From: Halorubrum sp. Atlit-26R
GTDB taxonomy: Archaea; Halobacteriota; Halobacteria; Halobacteriales; Haloferacaceae
Length of the DNA: 64,000 nucleotides
Direction of reading: 5' to 3'
NCBI RefSeq assembly: GCF_003666015.1
Contig: NZ_QPLT01000003.1
Coordinates: forward strand, 124,001 to 188,000
The position numbers and the translations under genes are program-made. Below the pieces are notes generated by a model, which was not told the DNA's origin, ran no database searches, and saw only the letters and a list, made by a program, of their open reading frames with translations. This document shows, one piece after another, positions 53,018-61,874 of the stretch. Numbering within the stretch: the stretch's first letter is position 1; each line of letters begins with the position of its first letter.

Positions 53018-54394
53018 CTACGAGTCGACCACGCTCGCCGGGTCGCTCGAACCCGTCCCGTCCGCGACGCGGCCGGGGAGGAACGTCCCGGTCTCACGGC
53101 GGACGCCCAGCAGGAGCACGCCCCCGGCGAGGAGCGGCAGGGCGGCGCAGGCGGCGTATATCGGGGTGAACCCGACCGCCTCGATCAGGGGGAGCGACAC
53201 CATGGGTCCGAGCCCGCCCCCGACGTCGCCGAGGACGTTGTTCGTCCCCGAGGCGCGCCCCATCCGCTCGTCGGGCGTGAGGTCCGCGAGCAGGGCCATC
53301 ATCGGGCCGCTCGTCCCGCCCTGTCCGGCGCCGATGAAGACGCAGGCGAGGCCCAAAGAGAGGACCGACCCGGCCCGCGCGAGCAGCAGGAACCCGACGA
53401 ACGAGACGGCGAGGAACGCCAGCAGGATCGGCGTCCGGGAGTCGCGGGTGTCGGAGACCCGCCCGCCGACGAGCATGAAGAACGCGGCCGAGACGACCGT
53501 GCCGGCCATGAACAGCCCGGAGGTGCCCTGCGGGGCGAGGCCGAACAGCGAGATGTCCTCGGCGCCGAGGAACAGCACGAGCGTCGAAAAGAGCGCGCCG
53601 ATGTACGCGAACATCAGCCCGAAGTTGACTAAGCCGACCGTCACGGCCGGAATCGCTGTGTCGACCTCCCACGGCTTGATCGAATCGTCGGACCGGTCGC
53701 CGGTGACGTGCGTCTCCGGGACGTACCGGTACGCGACCACGCTGGCCGTGAGCGCGAACGCGGCGGCGACGGTGAACGCGGCGACGTTGCCCGCGACCGC
53801 CGAGACGATCCCGCCGAGCACGAGGCCGGCCGGGAACCCCATCGTTATCCCGCCGCGGACGATCCCCATGTTCGTCCCCCGCGAGCCGCTGTCGGAGAGG
53901 TCGGCCGCGATGGTGTACGCGGTCGCGAACACCGCGGCGGAGCCGAGCCCCCAGAGGATCCGCGCGAGCAGGAACCACGTCTCGGGCGCGACGGCGACGC
54001 CGATCGGCGCGAACCACTCCTCCGCGCCGACGACGAGGGGGCCGGCCGCGAACGTCGGCAGCGAGGCCGCGAGCGGGCGGAGCGTCTCGGCGGGCGGCAT
54101 CGCGAGCGCGACGACGTAGCCGAGCGTGGCGACCCCCTCGACGAACAGCCCGACGACGAACGGCGTGCGCGTCCCGTACCGGTCGACGAGGGCGCCGGCC
54201 GGCGCGTTCGCGACGAGCCGCACCCACCGGTTCGCGGAGAGGATCGCCCCCACCATGAACGCCGAGATGCCGAGGACCGCGCCGAGGTTCGGTAAGATCG
54301 GGAAGACGACGCCGCCGCCGAAGCCGACGAAGAACGTGCTCGCGATCACCGCGAGCAGCACCGGCGGCGGCCGCTCGAACCCGAACCAGGTCAT
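53018..54394 (-). CDS. MFS transporter (efflux type)
   Basis: The 458-residue protein has 12 predicted helices and the MFS loop-2 motif VRLVANAPAGALVDRYGTRT (G-x-x-x-D-R-x-G-x-R). The start is MTWFGFERPPPVLLAVIAST, and its ATG overlaps the stop of the TetR gene. The pairing with a TetR repressor and an operator upstream is the standard pattern for a drug or metabolite efflux pump. Substrate unknown. Copy B of the dispersed repeat lies just downstream. Confidence 0.92.
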   Translation of the reverse strand: MTWFGFERPPPVLLAVIASTFFVGFGGGVVFPILPNLGAVLGISAFMVGAILSANRWVRLVANAPAGALVDRYGTRTPFVVGLFVEGVATLGYVVALAMPPAETLRPLAASLPTFAAGPLVVGAEEWFAPIGVAVAPETWFLLARILWGLGSAAVFATAYTIAADLSDSGSRGTNMGIVRGGITMGFPAGLVLGGIVSAVAGNVAAFTVAAAFALTASVVAYRYVPETHVTGDRSDDSIKPWEVDTAIPAVTVGLVNFGLMFAYIGALFSTLVLFLGAEDISLFGLAPQGTSGLFMAGTVVSAAFFMLVGGRVSDTRDSRTPILLAFLAVSFVGFLLLARAGSVLSLGLACVFIGAGQGGTSGPMMALLADLTPDERMGRASGTNNVLGDVGGGLGPMVSLPLIEAVGFTPIYAACAALPLLAGGVLLLGVRRETGTFLPGRVADGTGSSDPASVVDS

Positions 54395-55137
54395 TCGCGG
54401 TCGCCCGCCGGCCCGTCGGTCTCCGGCCTTTCGGGCTCCGAGCCGTCGGCGTCGTCGGCGTCAGTTCCCGAACCGTCCGGCTCGCGCCGCAGCTCGTCGA
54501 TCGCGTCGTCGAGCGGCGGCAGTTCCACCCCGTCGGCGAGCAGCGGCCCGACGGTCCGCCGGAGCGCCGCCTCCGCGACCTCGCGGGTGTACCCCTCGCC
54601 CTCGTCGCCGCGCTCGGCGCCCGCGAGCGTGATCTGTCGGGTCCGCGCGCCGTCGAGGGTCGCCACGAGCAGGGCCGCCGTCTCCTCGACGTCGACGTCG
54701 CGGAAGACGCCCGCCTCGATGCCGTCCGCGAGGATGTCGGCGACGGTCCCTCGCAGCAGCCGGTCGCTGCGCGCCAGCTGCTCGCGGATCCGCTCGTTGA
54801 ACGGGCCCTGGGTGCGGAGCTCCAACAGGGCGATGTGGAACGCCTCGCGGTCGGCCTCGTCGGGCGCGAAGACGAACCACCCGACGAACTGGACTAACCG
54901 GTCGACGGGCGGGTCGTCGGCGCGGGCGGCGATCCGCTCCTCGGAATCGGAGATGATGTACTCTAAGAAGGCGACGAGCAGGTCCTCCTTCGTGTCGTAG
55001 TGGTAGTGGAGCAGCGACTTGCTCTTCGAGCACTCGTCGGCGATGTCCTGCATCGTCAGGTCGGCGTAGCCGTGAGCGCGGAGGGCGCCGTACACCCCGT
55101 CCATGATCTCCGTTGCCGCGCTCGGCGTGTCGCTCAT
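54391..55137 (-). CDS. TetR family transcriptional repressor
   Basis: The 248-residue protein has the TetR HTH at the start (VYGALRAHGYADLTMQDIAD, then ECSKSKSLLHYHYDTKEDLL) and a ligand domain of helices to about 195. A low-complexity acidic tail follows (DGSGTDADDADGSEPERPET). It overlaps the MFS gene by four bases (ATGA), so both are coupled. The perfect 18-bp palindrome at 55138-55155 directly before the ATG is its likely operator, giving autoregulation of repressor and pump. Confidence 0.93.
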   Translation of the reverse strand: MSDTPSAATEIMDGVYGALRAHGYADLTMQDIADECSKSKSLLHYHYDTKEDLLVAFLEYIISDSEERIAARADDPPVDRLVQFVGWFVFAPDEADREAFHIALLELRTQGPFNERIREQLARSDRLLRGTVADILADGIEAGVFRDVDVEETAALLVATLDGARTRQITLAGAERGDEGEGYTREVAEAALRRTVGPLLADGVELPPLDDAIDELRREPDGSGTDADDADGSEPERPETDGPAGDRE

Positions 55138-55155
55138 TGACTGACCGGTCAGTCA
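55138..55155. promoter_or_regulatory. TetR operator, perfect 18-bp palindrome
   Basis: The sequence TGACTGACCGGTCAGTCA is its own reverse complement and touches the start codon of the tetR gene at 55137. Palindromes of this type (GACTGACCGGTCAGTC core) are typical binding sites of TetR repressors. Its place at the transcript start fits blocking of RNA polymerase. Confidence 0.9.
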
Positions 55156-55309
55156 GCGAGCGGTAAATCCCTATCGGTCGGGGCCGTCCGGCGGCGAGTC
55201 AGATCGCCGTCGAAGTGACCCGTCGCTCGCGGGGGGACGCGCTCCGGCGCCGCCGCTCGGGGGACGAGAACGGTCGAAAAGCCGATTCGCCTCGGGTGTC
55301 GTCGCCGAC

Positions 55310-55504
55310 TTACAGACGGGTGACGTTCGACGCGCGCGGACCCTTGTCCGCCTCCTCGATGTCGAACTCGACTTCCTGACCCTCTTCGAGGTCCGGGCCG
55401 CCGACGTCCTCCATGTGGAAGAACACGTCCTCGTCCGCGTCGTCAGTCGAGATGAAACCGTAGCCGCCAGTGTCGTTGAAGAAGTCAACTTCGCCTTTCG
55501 CCAT
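55310..55504 (-). CDS. cspA: Cold shock domain protein CspA
   Basis: The 64-residue protein is a single cold shock domain: AKGEVDFFNDTGGYGFISTD (RNP1 KG-x-GFI type region) and EDVFFHMEDV (RNP2). It binds single-stranded RNA or DNA. Minus-strand CTTATATG (about 55527-55534) lies about 25 nt before the ATG. The longer frame upstream is rejected since the CSP start is exact. Confidence 0.95.
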   Translation of the reverse strand: MAKGEVDFFNDTGGYGFISTDDADEDVFFHMEDVGGPDLEEGQEVEFDIEEADKGPRASNVTRL

Positions 55505-55707
55505 TGCGACCGAAGAAGCGGGAGTGGGACATATAAGGCTTCCGCGACGTGCCGCGGCGTGGAACGGCGTCGCACGGGAACGGCGTCGGGCGGGCTCTGC
55601 TCGGGGGTGTCCGCCCCGCCCGCGAGAAGCGGCCGAGTTCCGGGACGCAGGAGCGAGCAACGCCGTGTTAGTAACTACTATACGACCCCGGTTCAGAACC
55701 GTTAGGT

Positions 55708-56133
55708 ATGAGTCAGTCGTACAATCGAGGCCTCATCGAGGACTTCGGCCGCTGGCGGGAGTTCGAGGCGGGGATGTGGGCGTGGATCTTCCACAAGTTC
55801 ACGGGATGGGTGCTCATCGGGTACCTGTTCACGCACATCGCCGTGTTGAGTACGGGGATTCCGGCGGCGGGCGCGAGTCAGGCGGCGATCAACGCGGGCA
55901 CCGACGTGTACACGCAGACGATCGTCTCCTTGGAGGGGCTGCTGCTCGTGCGCCTCTTGGAGGTCGGCCTGCTCGCGGTGGCGGTCTTCCACATGCTCAA
56001 CGGGACGCGGCTCCTCCTCACGGACCTCGGCATCGGGCTGGACGCACAGGACAAGAGCTTCTACGCGTCGCTAATCTTAACCGGAGCGATCACCGTCGCG
56101 TCCGTCCCGACGTTCATCGCGGGGGCGTTCTGA
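55708..56133 (+). CDS. sdhC: Succinate dehydrogenase cytochrome b556 subunit SdhC
   Basis: The 141-residue membrane subunit has [20 protein letters not shown] at the first helix, with His residues that may bind heme, and further helices at [20 protein letters not shown] and [20 protein letters not shown]. It anchors complex II in the membrane and passes electrons to menaquinone. A TATA-like CTACTATACG lies about 28-30 nt upstream. It is the first gene of sdhCDBA, one base ahead of sdhD. Confidence 0.93.
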   Translation: MSQSYNRGLIEDFGRWREFEAGMWAWIFHKFTGWVLIGYLFTHIAVLSTGIPAAGASQAAINAGTDVYTQTIVSLEGLLLVRLLEVGLLAVAVFHMLNGTRLLLTDLGIGLDAQDKSFYASLILTGAITVASVPTFIAGAF

Positions 56134-56134
56134 G

Positions 56135-56506
56135 ATGGCCGAGCGCTACTCCTCGTTCCAGTCGGGCGGCCGGATGTGGTTCCTCCAGCGGGTCACGGCG
56201 GTCTTCCTGCTGGTGGTGTTGGCGTTCCACTTCTTCCTGCTCCACTTCGTCCACCACGCCGACGAGGTGTCGTTCCTCGCCAGCGCCGGTCGGATGGAGT
56301 CGCTGAGCTACTACTCGCTGATGATCCTCTTCCTCGTGACCGCGACGTTCCACGGGGTCAACGGCGTCTACAACGCCCTAGTGAACCAGGGCCTCACCGG
56401 CACGAAACGCACCGTGATCAAGTGGACGCTCGTCGCCGCGAGCGTCGTGCTGATCGCGCAGGGAATCCGCACCGCGAACGCGTGGGCGGGCATCGGACTC
56501 TACTGA
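56135..56506 (+). CDS. sdhD: Succinate dehydrogenase membrane anchor SdhD
   Basis: The 123-residue protein has three helices, MWFLQRVTAVFLLVVLAFHF, LSYYSLMILFLVTATFHGVN and TVIKWTLVAASVVLIAQGIR. The His in ATFHGVNG is a candidate heme ligand. It begins one base after the sdhC stop. It pairs with SdhC in the membrane. Confidence 0.93.
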   Translation: MAERYSSFQSGGRMWFLQRVTAVFLLVVLAFHFFLLHFVHHADEVSFLASAGRMESLSYYSLMILFLVTATFHGVNGVYNALVNQGLTGTKRTVIKWTLVAASVVLIAQGIRTANAWAGIGLY

Positions 56507-56513
56507 ACCGACC

Positions 56514-57404
56514 ATGAGCACGCAAATTCCGAAGCAGACCGAAGAATCGACCGAGACCGACGCCGAGGCGGAGCCCGCCTCGAAGGGCGACGAGCGCCGC
56601 GCCGAGAAGCGCCGCCGCGCGGCCGAGCGCCGCGAACAGCGGCAGGCGGAGGAGGCGGAGAAGGCGGCCGCCGACGAGAGCACGGTCGAGCTGAAGGTGT
56701 TCCGCTACGACCCGCAGGTCGAGGGGAAACAGGAGCCGCGCTTCGACACGTTCCACGTCCCGTTCACGAAGGGGATGACCGTCCTCGACGCGCTGATGTA
56801 CGCGCGCGACACGTACGACTCCTCGCTCACGTTCCGCCACTCCTGCCGGCAGGCCGTCTGCGGCTCCGACGCCATGTTCGTCAACGGCGGGCAGAAGCTG
56901 GCGTGTAAGACCCAGATATCGGACCTCGACGAGCCGGTCCGGGTCGAGCCGCTCCCGCACGCCGAGGTGACGAAGGACCTCGTCGTCGACATGGAGCACT
57001 TCTACGACCAGATGGAGGCCGTCGAGCCGTACTTCCAGACGAACGAGTACCCGGACGGCGAGCTCGAAGAGCAGCGCCAGGACCGGGAGAACCGCGAGAA
57101 GATCAAGATGTCCACGCGCTGCATCTGGTGTGGCGCGTGCATGTCCTCGTGTAACATCGCCGCGGGCGACAACGAGTACCTCGGGCCGGCCGCGATCAAC
57201 AAGGCGTACCGGTTCGCGATGGACGAGCGCGAGGGCGAGGAGATGAAACAGAAGCGGCTCGAGATCATCGAGCAGGAGCACGGCGTCTGGCGGTGCCAGA
57301 CGCAGTTCTCCTGTACCGAGGTGTGCCCGAAGGACATCCCCCTCACCGAGCACATCCAGGAGCTGAAACGCGAGGCCGTCAAGAACAACCTGAAATTCTG
57401 GTAA
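56514..57404 (+). CDS. sdhB: Succinate dehydrogenase iron-sulfur subunit SdhB
   Basis: The 296-residue subunit has a 55-residue highly charged Arg/Glu/Ala-rich extension before the domain. It then has the [2Fe-2S] ferredoxin part (HSCRQAVCGSDAMFVNG and KLACK) and the C-terminal clusters: CIWCGACMSSCN and CQTQFSCTEVCPKDIPLTEH. It carries electrons from FAD to the quinone site. It starts 7 nt after sdhD. The extension is unusual for SdhB in general, and its role is unknown. Confidence 0.95.
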   Translation: MSTQIPKQTEESTETDAEAEPASKGDERRAEKRRRAAERREQRQAEEAEKAAADESTVELKVFRYDPQVEGKQEPRFDTFHVPFTKGMTVLDALMYARDTYDSSLTFRHSCRQAVCGSDAMFVNGGQKLACKTQISDLDEPVRVEPLPHAEVTKDLVVDMEHFYDQMEAVEPYFQTNEYPDGELEEQRQDRENREKIKMSTRCIWCGACMSSCNIAAGDNEYLGPAAINKAYRFAMDEREGEEMKQKRLEIIEQEHGVWRCQTQFSCTEVCPKDIPLTEHIQELKREAVKNNLKFW

Positions 57405-57457
57405 TCCCGACAGACAGTATCAAGGGACTCCGGAACTTACGAAATTACATACCAACA

Positions 57458-59287
57458 ATGCACGAACACGACGTCGTCGTCGTCGGGGCCGGCGGGGCGG
57501 GACTCCGGGCGGCGATCGCGGCACAGGAAGCGGGCGCGGACGTGGCGATGGTGTCGAAGCTCCATCCCGTCCGGTCCCACACCGGCGCGGCAGAGGGCGG
57601 GATCAACGCGGCGCTGCGCGACGCCGACTCCTGGGAGGACCACGCGTACGACACGATGAAGGGGTCCGACTACCTCGGCGACGCCCCCGCGGTGGAGGCG
57701 CTCTGCCAGGAGAGTCCCGAGGAGGTCATCCGCCTCGAACACTGGGGGATGCCGTTCTCTCGCGAGGACGACGGGCGCGTCTCCCAGCGGCCGTTCGGCG
57801 GCCTCTCCTTCCCGCGCACGACGTACGCGGGCGCCGAGACCGGCCACCAGATGCTCCACACGATGTACGAGCAGGTGGTCAAACGCGGAATCACGGTGTA
57901 CGACGAGTGGCACGTGATGGATCTGGCCGTCACCGACGAGGACGACCCCGCGGAGCGGACCTGCCACGGCGTGGTCGCCTACGACATCCAGAGCGGCGAG
58001 ATCAGCGGCTTCCGCGCCAAGGACGGCGTCATCCTCGCGACCGGCGGGATGGGGCAGGTGTTCGACCACACCACCAACGCGGTGGCGAACACCGGCGACG
58101 GGGTCGCGATGGCGTACCGCGCCGGCGTCCCGATGGAGGACATGGAGTTCATCCAGTTCCACCCGACGACGCTGCCGTCGACCGGCGTCCTCATCTCCGA
58201 GGGCGTCCGCGGCGAGGGGGGCATCCTCTACAACGAGGACGGCGAGCGGTTCATGTTCGAGCACGGCTACGCGAACAACGACGGCGAGCTCGCCTCCCGC
58301 GACGTGGTGTCCCGCGCCGAGCTCACCGAGGTCAACGAGGGCCGCGGCATCGAGGACGAGTACGTCCACCTCGACATGCGGCACCTCGGCGAGGAGCGCA
58401 TCCTCGACCGCCTGGAGAACATCCTCCACCTCGCGGAGGACTTCGAGGGCGCCGACGGGCTCACGGAGCCGATGCCGGTCAAGCCCGGACAGCACTACGC
58501 GATGGGCGGTATCGAGACGAACGAGTTCGGCGAGACCGTCATCGACGGGCTGTACGCCGCCGGCGAGTGCGCCTGCGCCTCCGTCCACGGCGCGAACCGC
58601 CTCGGCGGGAACGCCTTACCCGAACTCATCGTCTTCGGCAAGCGGGCCGGCCGCCACGCCGCGGGCGAGGAGATGGGCGAGGCCGAGGTCACGACCGGCC
58701 GGTCCAGCGACTGGGAGCCGGCCGACTACGAGTTCGGCGTCGAGGTCGGCGAGACGGACGGCTCGGACCCCGCCGCGGCCGACGGCGGCGCCGTCGCGAC
58801 CGACGCCGAGAGCGTCGTCGGGGGCGCCGTCGACCGGGCGCAGGAGCGCGTCGACGAGCTGCTCTCGCGGAAGGGTCGCAACCACGCGGAGATCCGCTCC
58901 GCGGTCCAGGAGACGATGACGGCGAACGTCAACGTGTTCCGCGAGGAGGGCCGGTTGGAGGAGACGCTCGAGGACCTCCGCGAGGCCCGCGAGGCGTACA
59001 AGGACGTCGCGGTGTCGGACCCGTCGCGGACGTTCAACACCGACCTCATCCACACCATCGAGACGCGGAACATCCTCGACCTCGCGGAGGCGCTGACGAT
59101 GGGCGCGCTCGCCCGCGAGGAGTTCCGGGGCGCCCACTGGCGCAAGGAGCATCAGGAGCGCAAAGACGAGGAGTGGCTGAAGCACACGCTCATCTCGTGG
59201 AACGACGGCGAGCCGGAGCTGTGGTACAAGCCCGTCGTCCTCGAGGGCGAGAACAAGACGTACGAGCCGAAGAGCCGCTCGTACTGA
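57458..59287 (+). CDS. sdhA: Succinate dehydrogenase flavoprotein subunit SdhA
   Basis: The 609-residue protein has the FAD site (DVVVVGAGGAGLRAAIAAQE), the covalent-FAD His in RSHTGAAEGGINAALR, and the succinate/fumarate site block (QFHPTTLPSTGVLISEGVRG, EYVHLDMRHLGEERILDRLE). The ATG at 57458 lies 53 nt after sdhB, in an AT-richer spacer. An Ala/Asp-rich insert is visible at about 430-455. It oxidises succinate to fumarate in the TCA cycle on the cytoplasmic face. Confidence 0.96.
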   Translation: MHEHDVVVVGAGGAGLRAAIAAQEAGADVAMVSKLHPVRSHTGAAEGGINAALRDADSWEDHAYDTMKGSDYLGDAPAVEALCQESPEEVIRLEHWGMPFSREDDGRVSQRPFGGLSFPRTTYAGAETGHQMLHTMYEQVVKRGITVYDEWHVMDLAVTDEDDPAERTCHGVVAYDIQSGEISGFRAKDGVILATGGMGQVFDHTTNAVANTGDGVAMAYRAGVPMEDMEFIQFHPTTLPSTGVLISEGVRGEGGILYNEDGERFMFEHGYANNDGELASRDVVSRAELTEVNEGRGIEDEYVHLDMRHLGEERILDRLENILHLAEDFEGADGLTEPMPVKPGQHYAMGGIETNEFGETVIDGLYAAGECACASVHGANRLGGNALPELIVFGKRAGRHAAGEEMGEAEVTTGRSSDWEPADYEFGVEVGETDGSDPAAADGGAVATDAESVVGGAVDRAQERVDELLSRKGRNHAEIRSAVQETMTANVNVFREEGRLEETLEDLREAREAYKDVAVSDPSRTFNTDLIHTIETRNILDLAEALTMGALAREEFRGAHWRKEHQERKDEEWLKHTLISWNDGEPELWYKPVVLEGENKTYEPKSRSY

Positions 59288-59591
59288 GCCGGCCGCCGGC
59301 GCTCGGCCGCTCGCGACGTAGTGGGTCCCGGCGCGGACCTTGCTGGGCGCCGTCGCGTCCCGACACGCCCCGCCGCGTCTCGCCCGATCGATCCGGATCG
59401 TTCACGATCTCTTATCCGTCGACGGTCGAAACTGGCCGTCGATACGCGTCGATTTTCGGTTCGTCGATCGACGTTGTCCACAGTGATCCCGGATAATTCG
59501 GGGGGAAGGAACGCTCTCTGCCCCCTTCCGAGTATTTCGACGAACGTTGAATAGGGGATTTATTATCGTCGAACCCAACGGATCGGACAAG
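59288..59591. other. Intergenic region before the small HTH gene
   Basis: The region has no ORF I can support. It ends in an AT-rich promoter region with GATTTATTATCG at about 59556-59567, 25-35 nt before the HTH ATG. A small inverted repeat GGAAGG/CCTTCC (about 59505-59530) lies before that and could be an operator or nothing. No RNA gene is seen. Confidence 0.55.
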
Positions 59592-59819
59592 ATGCTCGAA
59601 ACGGAGACCGCGTCCGCGACGGCCCCGTCGCTCCCCCGGGAGCTCCAGTCGCCCCGCGCCAAGCTCGTGTACCTCTACCTGACCACGAACGGCGACGCCA
59701 CCGTTTCCGAGATGGGCGAGTCGCTCGGGATGAAGAAGCTCTCCCTGTACAGCATCCTGAAGACCCTCCGCAGCGAGGGGCTCGTCGACTGCGACGGCGA
59801 CTGTTACGTGCCGAACTGA
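59592..59819 (+). CDS. Small winged-helix (MarR/TrmB-like) protein
   Basis: The 75-residue protein starts MLETETASATAPSLPRELQS and is one winged helix: AKLVYLYLTTNGDATVSEMG, then ESLGMKKLSLYSILKTLRSE, ending GLVDCDGDCYVPN. Many haloarchaea carry such minimal HTH proteins as local regulators. The upstream frame from 59547 is rejected because a promoter lies there. Targets are not evident. Confidence 0.85.
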   Translation: MLETETASATAPSLPRELQSPRAKLVYLYLTTNGDATVSEMGESLGMKKLSLYSILKTLRSEGLVDCDGDCYVPN

Positions 59820-59887
59820 CGCGGCGTCTTGTTGCCGCGTCGCGCCCGCGCCGGAGCGTTTAGGGACGCGGAGCGCGCAGGGCCACC

Positions 59888-60523
59888 GTGGACGCGAACC
59901 AGACGGAGTTCGAGAACCCGTTCGCGATGGACACCGACTGCGAGAACTGCGACGAGCTGTGCGGCGCCCGCGACCGCGTCGTCCACGGCTACGGCGACGT
60001 CGGCGCCGAGTTCCTCGTGGTCGGGACGGCGCCGACCGAAGCCGCCGAGCGCAACGGCGTCCCCTTCACCGGCGAGGGCGGCGGCGAGCGCGTCCAGTCG
60101 ATCTTCGGCGACCTCGGCTTCGTCCGGTCGGAGTCGGACGCCGCGGACCCGGACGTCCAGAACCTGTTCTTCACGAACCTGACGCGGTGTCGACACCCGG
60201 ACCGCGACCCGACGGACCGCGAGGTCGACACCTGCGAGCCGTTCCTCAACGCGGAGATCCGGATGATCAACCCCCAGATCATCGTGCCGGTCGGCGAGCG
60301 GCCCCTCCGCGAGCTTGCCGTCGAGTACACGACGCGCCGGCCGGACTCGTTCGACGTCGACGCCGAACACGCGACGACGATCCGCGGGCGCGGGTTCGAG
60401 CTGGTGCCGATGAAGGAGCCGGCGGAGATGAGCGACGACGAGGCCGACGCCTTCCGCGACCACATGCGCGAGAACGTGTTGAGCCGGGACTACCGGCAGA
60501 CGAAGGGGCGACGGAGCCGCTGA
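59888..60523 (+). CDS. Uracil-DNA glycosylase superfamily protein
   Basis: The 211-residue protein starts at GTG and has UDG-type parts: LVVGTAPTEAAERNGVPFTG (motif 1 region), FTNLTRCRHPDRDPTDREVD then TCEPFLNAEIRMINPQIIVP with VPVGERPLREL. Cysteines in CENCDELCGARDR and CRHP...C could form the iron-sulfur cluster of family 4. Motif 1 differs from the canonical GEAPG form and the closing HP motif reads KEPAEM, so catalysis may be altered. Expected role: base excision repair of deaminated cytosine. Confidence 0.8.
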   Translation: MDANQTEFENPFAMDTDCENCDELCGARDRVVHGYGDVGAEFLVVGTAPTEAAERNGVPFTGEGGGERVQSIFGDLGFVRSESDAADPDVQNLFFTNLTRCRHPDRDPTDREVDTCEPFLNAEIRMINPQIIVPVGERPLRELAVEYTTRRPDSFDVDAEHATTIRGRGFELVPMKEPAEMSDDEADAFRDHMRENVLSRDYRQTKGRRSR

Positions 60524-60562
60524 GCCGGCGGACCGCCGTTCGCCGCGAGCGCGCAGCGTCGT

Positions 60563-61738
60563 TCAGTCGTCGAGGTCGACGTCGTCGAGGAGCCCCTCGG
60601 TCGCCTCCTTGCTGTCGGCGCCGAACGCACAGTCGACGAGGATGTGCCCGCCAAGCGTCGACGGCGAGATCACCTGATCGGCGCCGGCGCGGCGGAGCTT
60701 GTCGACGTTCTCCCGCTGGGTCACCGCCGCGACGATCCGCACGTCCGGGTTGAGCTGGCGGGCGGTGAGGATGGCGAGCGCGTCGCGCGCGTCGTCCTCG
60801 GTCGCGGCGACGACCGCGCGGGCGCCGTCGAGGTTGACCCGTTCGAGCGGGTCGACGTCGCTGGGGTCCGCCGTGAAAACCGGGATGTCGCGCTCGGCGA
60901 GCCGCCTCGCGGCGGTCTCGTCTGGCGTCACGACGGCGTACTCGACGCCGTCGCGGGCGTCGAGCTCTTCGAGAATCGGTTCCGTCAGGTCCCCGTAGCC
61001 GAGCACGAGGACGTGGTCGTCGAGGAGGTCGATCTGTCTGTCTGTCATTTTTCCGAGCGCCTTGGAGAGCTGCGCCTCGATGGCGGGCGTGAGGAGGACC
61101 CCGAGCGCCACCGCGAACGCGGCGACGTTCATCACGAGCGAGGAGAGCACGAACAGCTGCGCGATGTCGGCGGCGGCGCCGGCCTCCGGGGTGATGTCCC
61201 CGTAGCCGACCGTGGAGGCGGTGACGACGGTGAAGTAGAACGCGTCAACGATCGTCTCGACGTCCCGAAACTGGTCGCGGAGCGCGTAGGTGCCGACCGT
61301 CCCGTACGAGAGGGCGGTCACGAGCGCCGCGCCCGCGGCGAGCTGGGTCGGCGACGGGGAGAACGTCCGGTCGAACCGCCCGCGGTTGTAGAGGAGCGCG
61401 GGCAGCGAGAGGACGGACAGCGCCACCAGCGGGAACGACAGCACCGACGCCTGCATCAGCCCCTGAATCGCCGTCAGCGGGAGCAACACCGCCGTCGAGT
61501 ACCACCCGACCCGGTAGCCGTTCTTCAGCGCGAAGCCGCTCCCGAGCATCGAGAAGCCCGTGATCGTCCCCGTGAACCCGACGGTCTGTCGGACGAAGTC
61601 GGGGACAAGCGGGGCGAGCGGCCCGGAGACTCCCACCCCCCCGATCTGGGCGAGCCCCGCGAGGATCGACAGCACCGCGACCGCGAACGTCAGGAGGATC
61701 GACGCTCGGACGGTCACCCAGTCCCGGGTCAGCTCCAT
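60563..61738 (-). CDS. Two-pore-type K+ channel with TrkA-N (RCK) domain
   Basis: The 391-residue protein has an N-terminal block of about four helices, then a pore domain: AFYFTVVTASTVGYGDITPE with selectivity filter TVGYGD (about residue 180), another helix, and a cytoplasmic NAD-binding RCK domain (DDHVLVLGYGDLTEPILEEL, AVVAATEDDARDALAILTAR). It conducts K+ under nucleotide control. It is divergent from the TrkA-C gene at 61875. Confidence 0.92.
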   Translation of the reverse strand: MELTRDWVTVRASILLTFAVAVLSILAGLAQIGGVGVSGPLAPLVPDFVRQTVGFTGTITGFSMLGSGFALKNGYRVGWYSTAVLLPLTAIQGLMQASVLSFPLVALSVLSLPALLYNRGRFDRTFSPSPTQLAAGAALVTALSYGTVGTYALRDQFRDVETIVDAFYFTVVTASTVGYGDITPEAGAAADIAQLFVLSSLVMNVAAFAVALGVLLTPAIEAQLSKALGKMTDRQIDLLDDHVLVLGYGDLTEPILEELDARDGVEYAVVTPDETAARRLAERDIPVFTADPSDVDPLERVNLDGARAVVAATEDDARDALAILTARQLNPDVRIVAAVTQRENVDKLRRAGADQVISPSTLGGHILVDCAFGADSKEATEGLLDDVDLDD

Positions 61739-61874
61739 ACCCCCGCGTCGCCGAGACCGGACTTAAACCCCGCGAGGCCGGAGCGCTTCCGCTGCGGTTT
61801 CGCGTGCCGCGCCCGCCTCTCGCGACGCGATCCCCGCCGACACACGTATAACCGCCCCGCCGGTTGAGGGGCGT

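Noticed and set aside
52707-54119. Long plus-strand ORF of 470 codons over copy B and the MFS gene
   Set aside because: It runs antisense to the MFS and is an artefact of GC-rich third positions.
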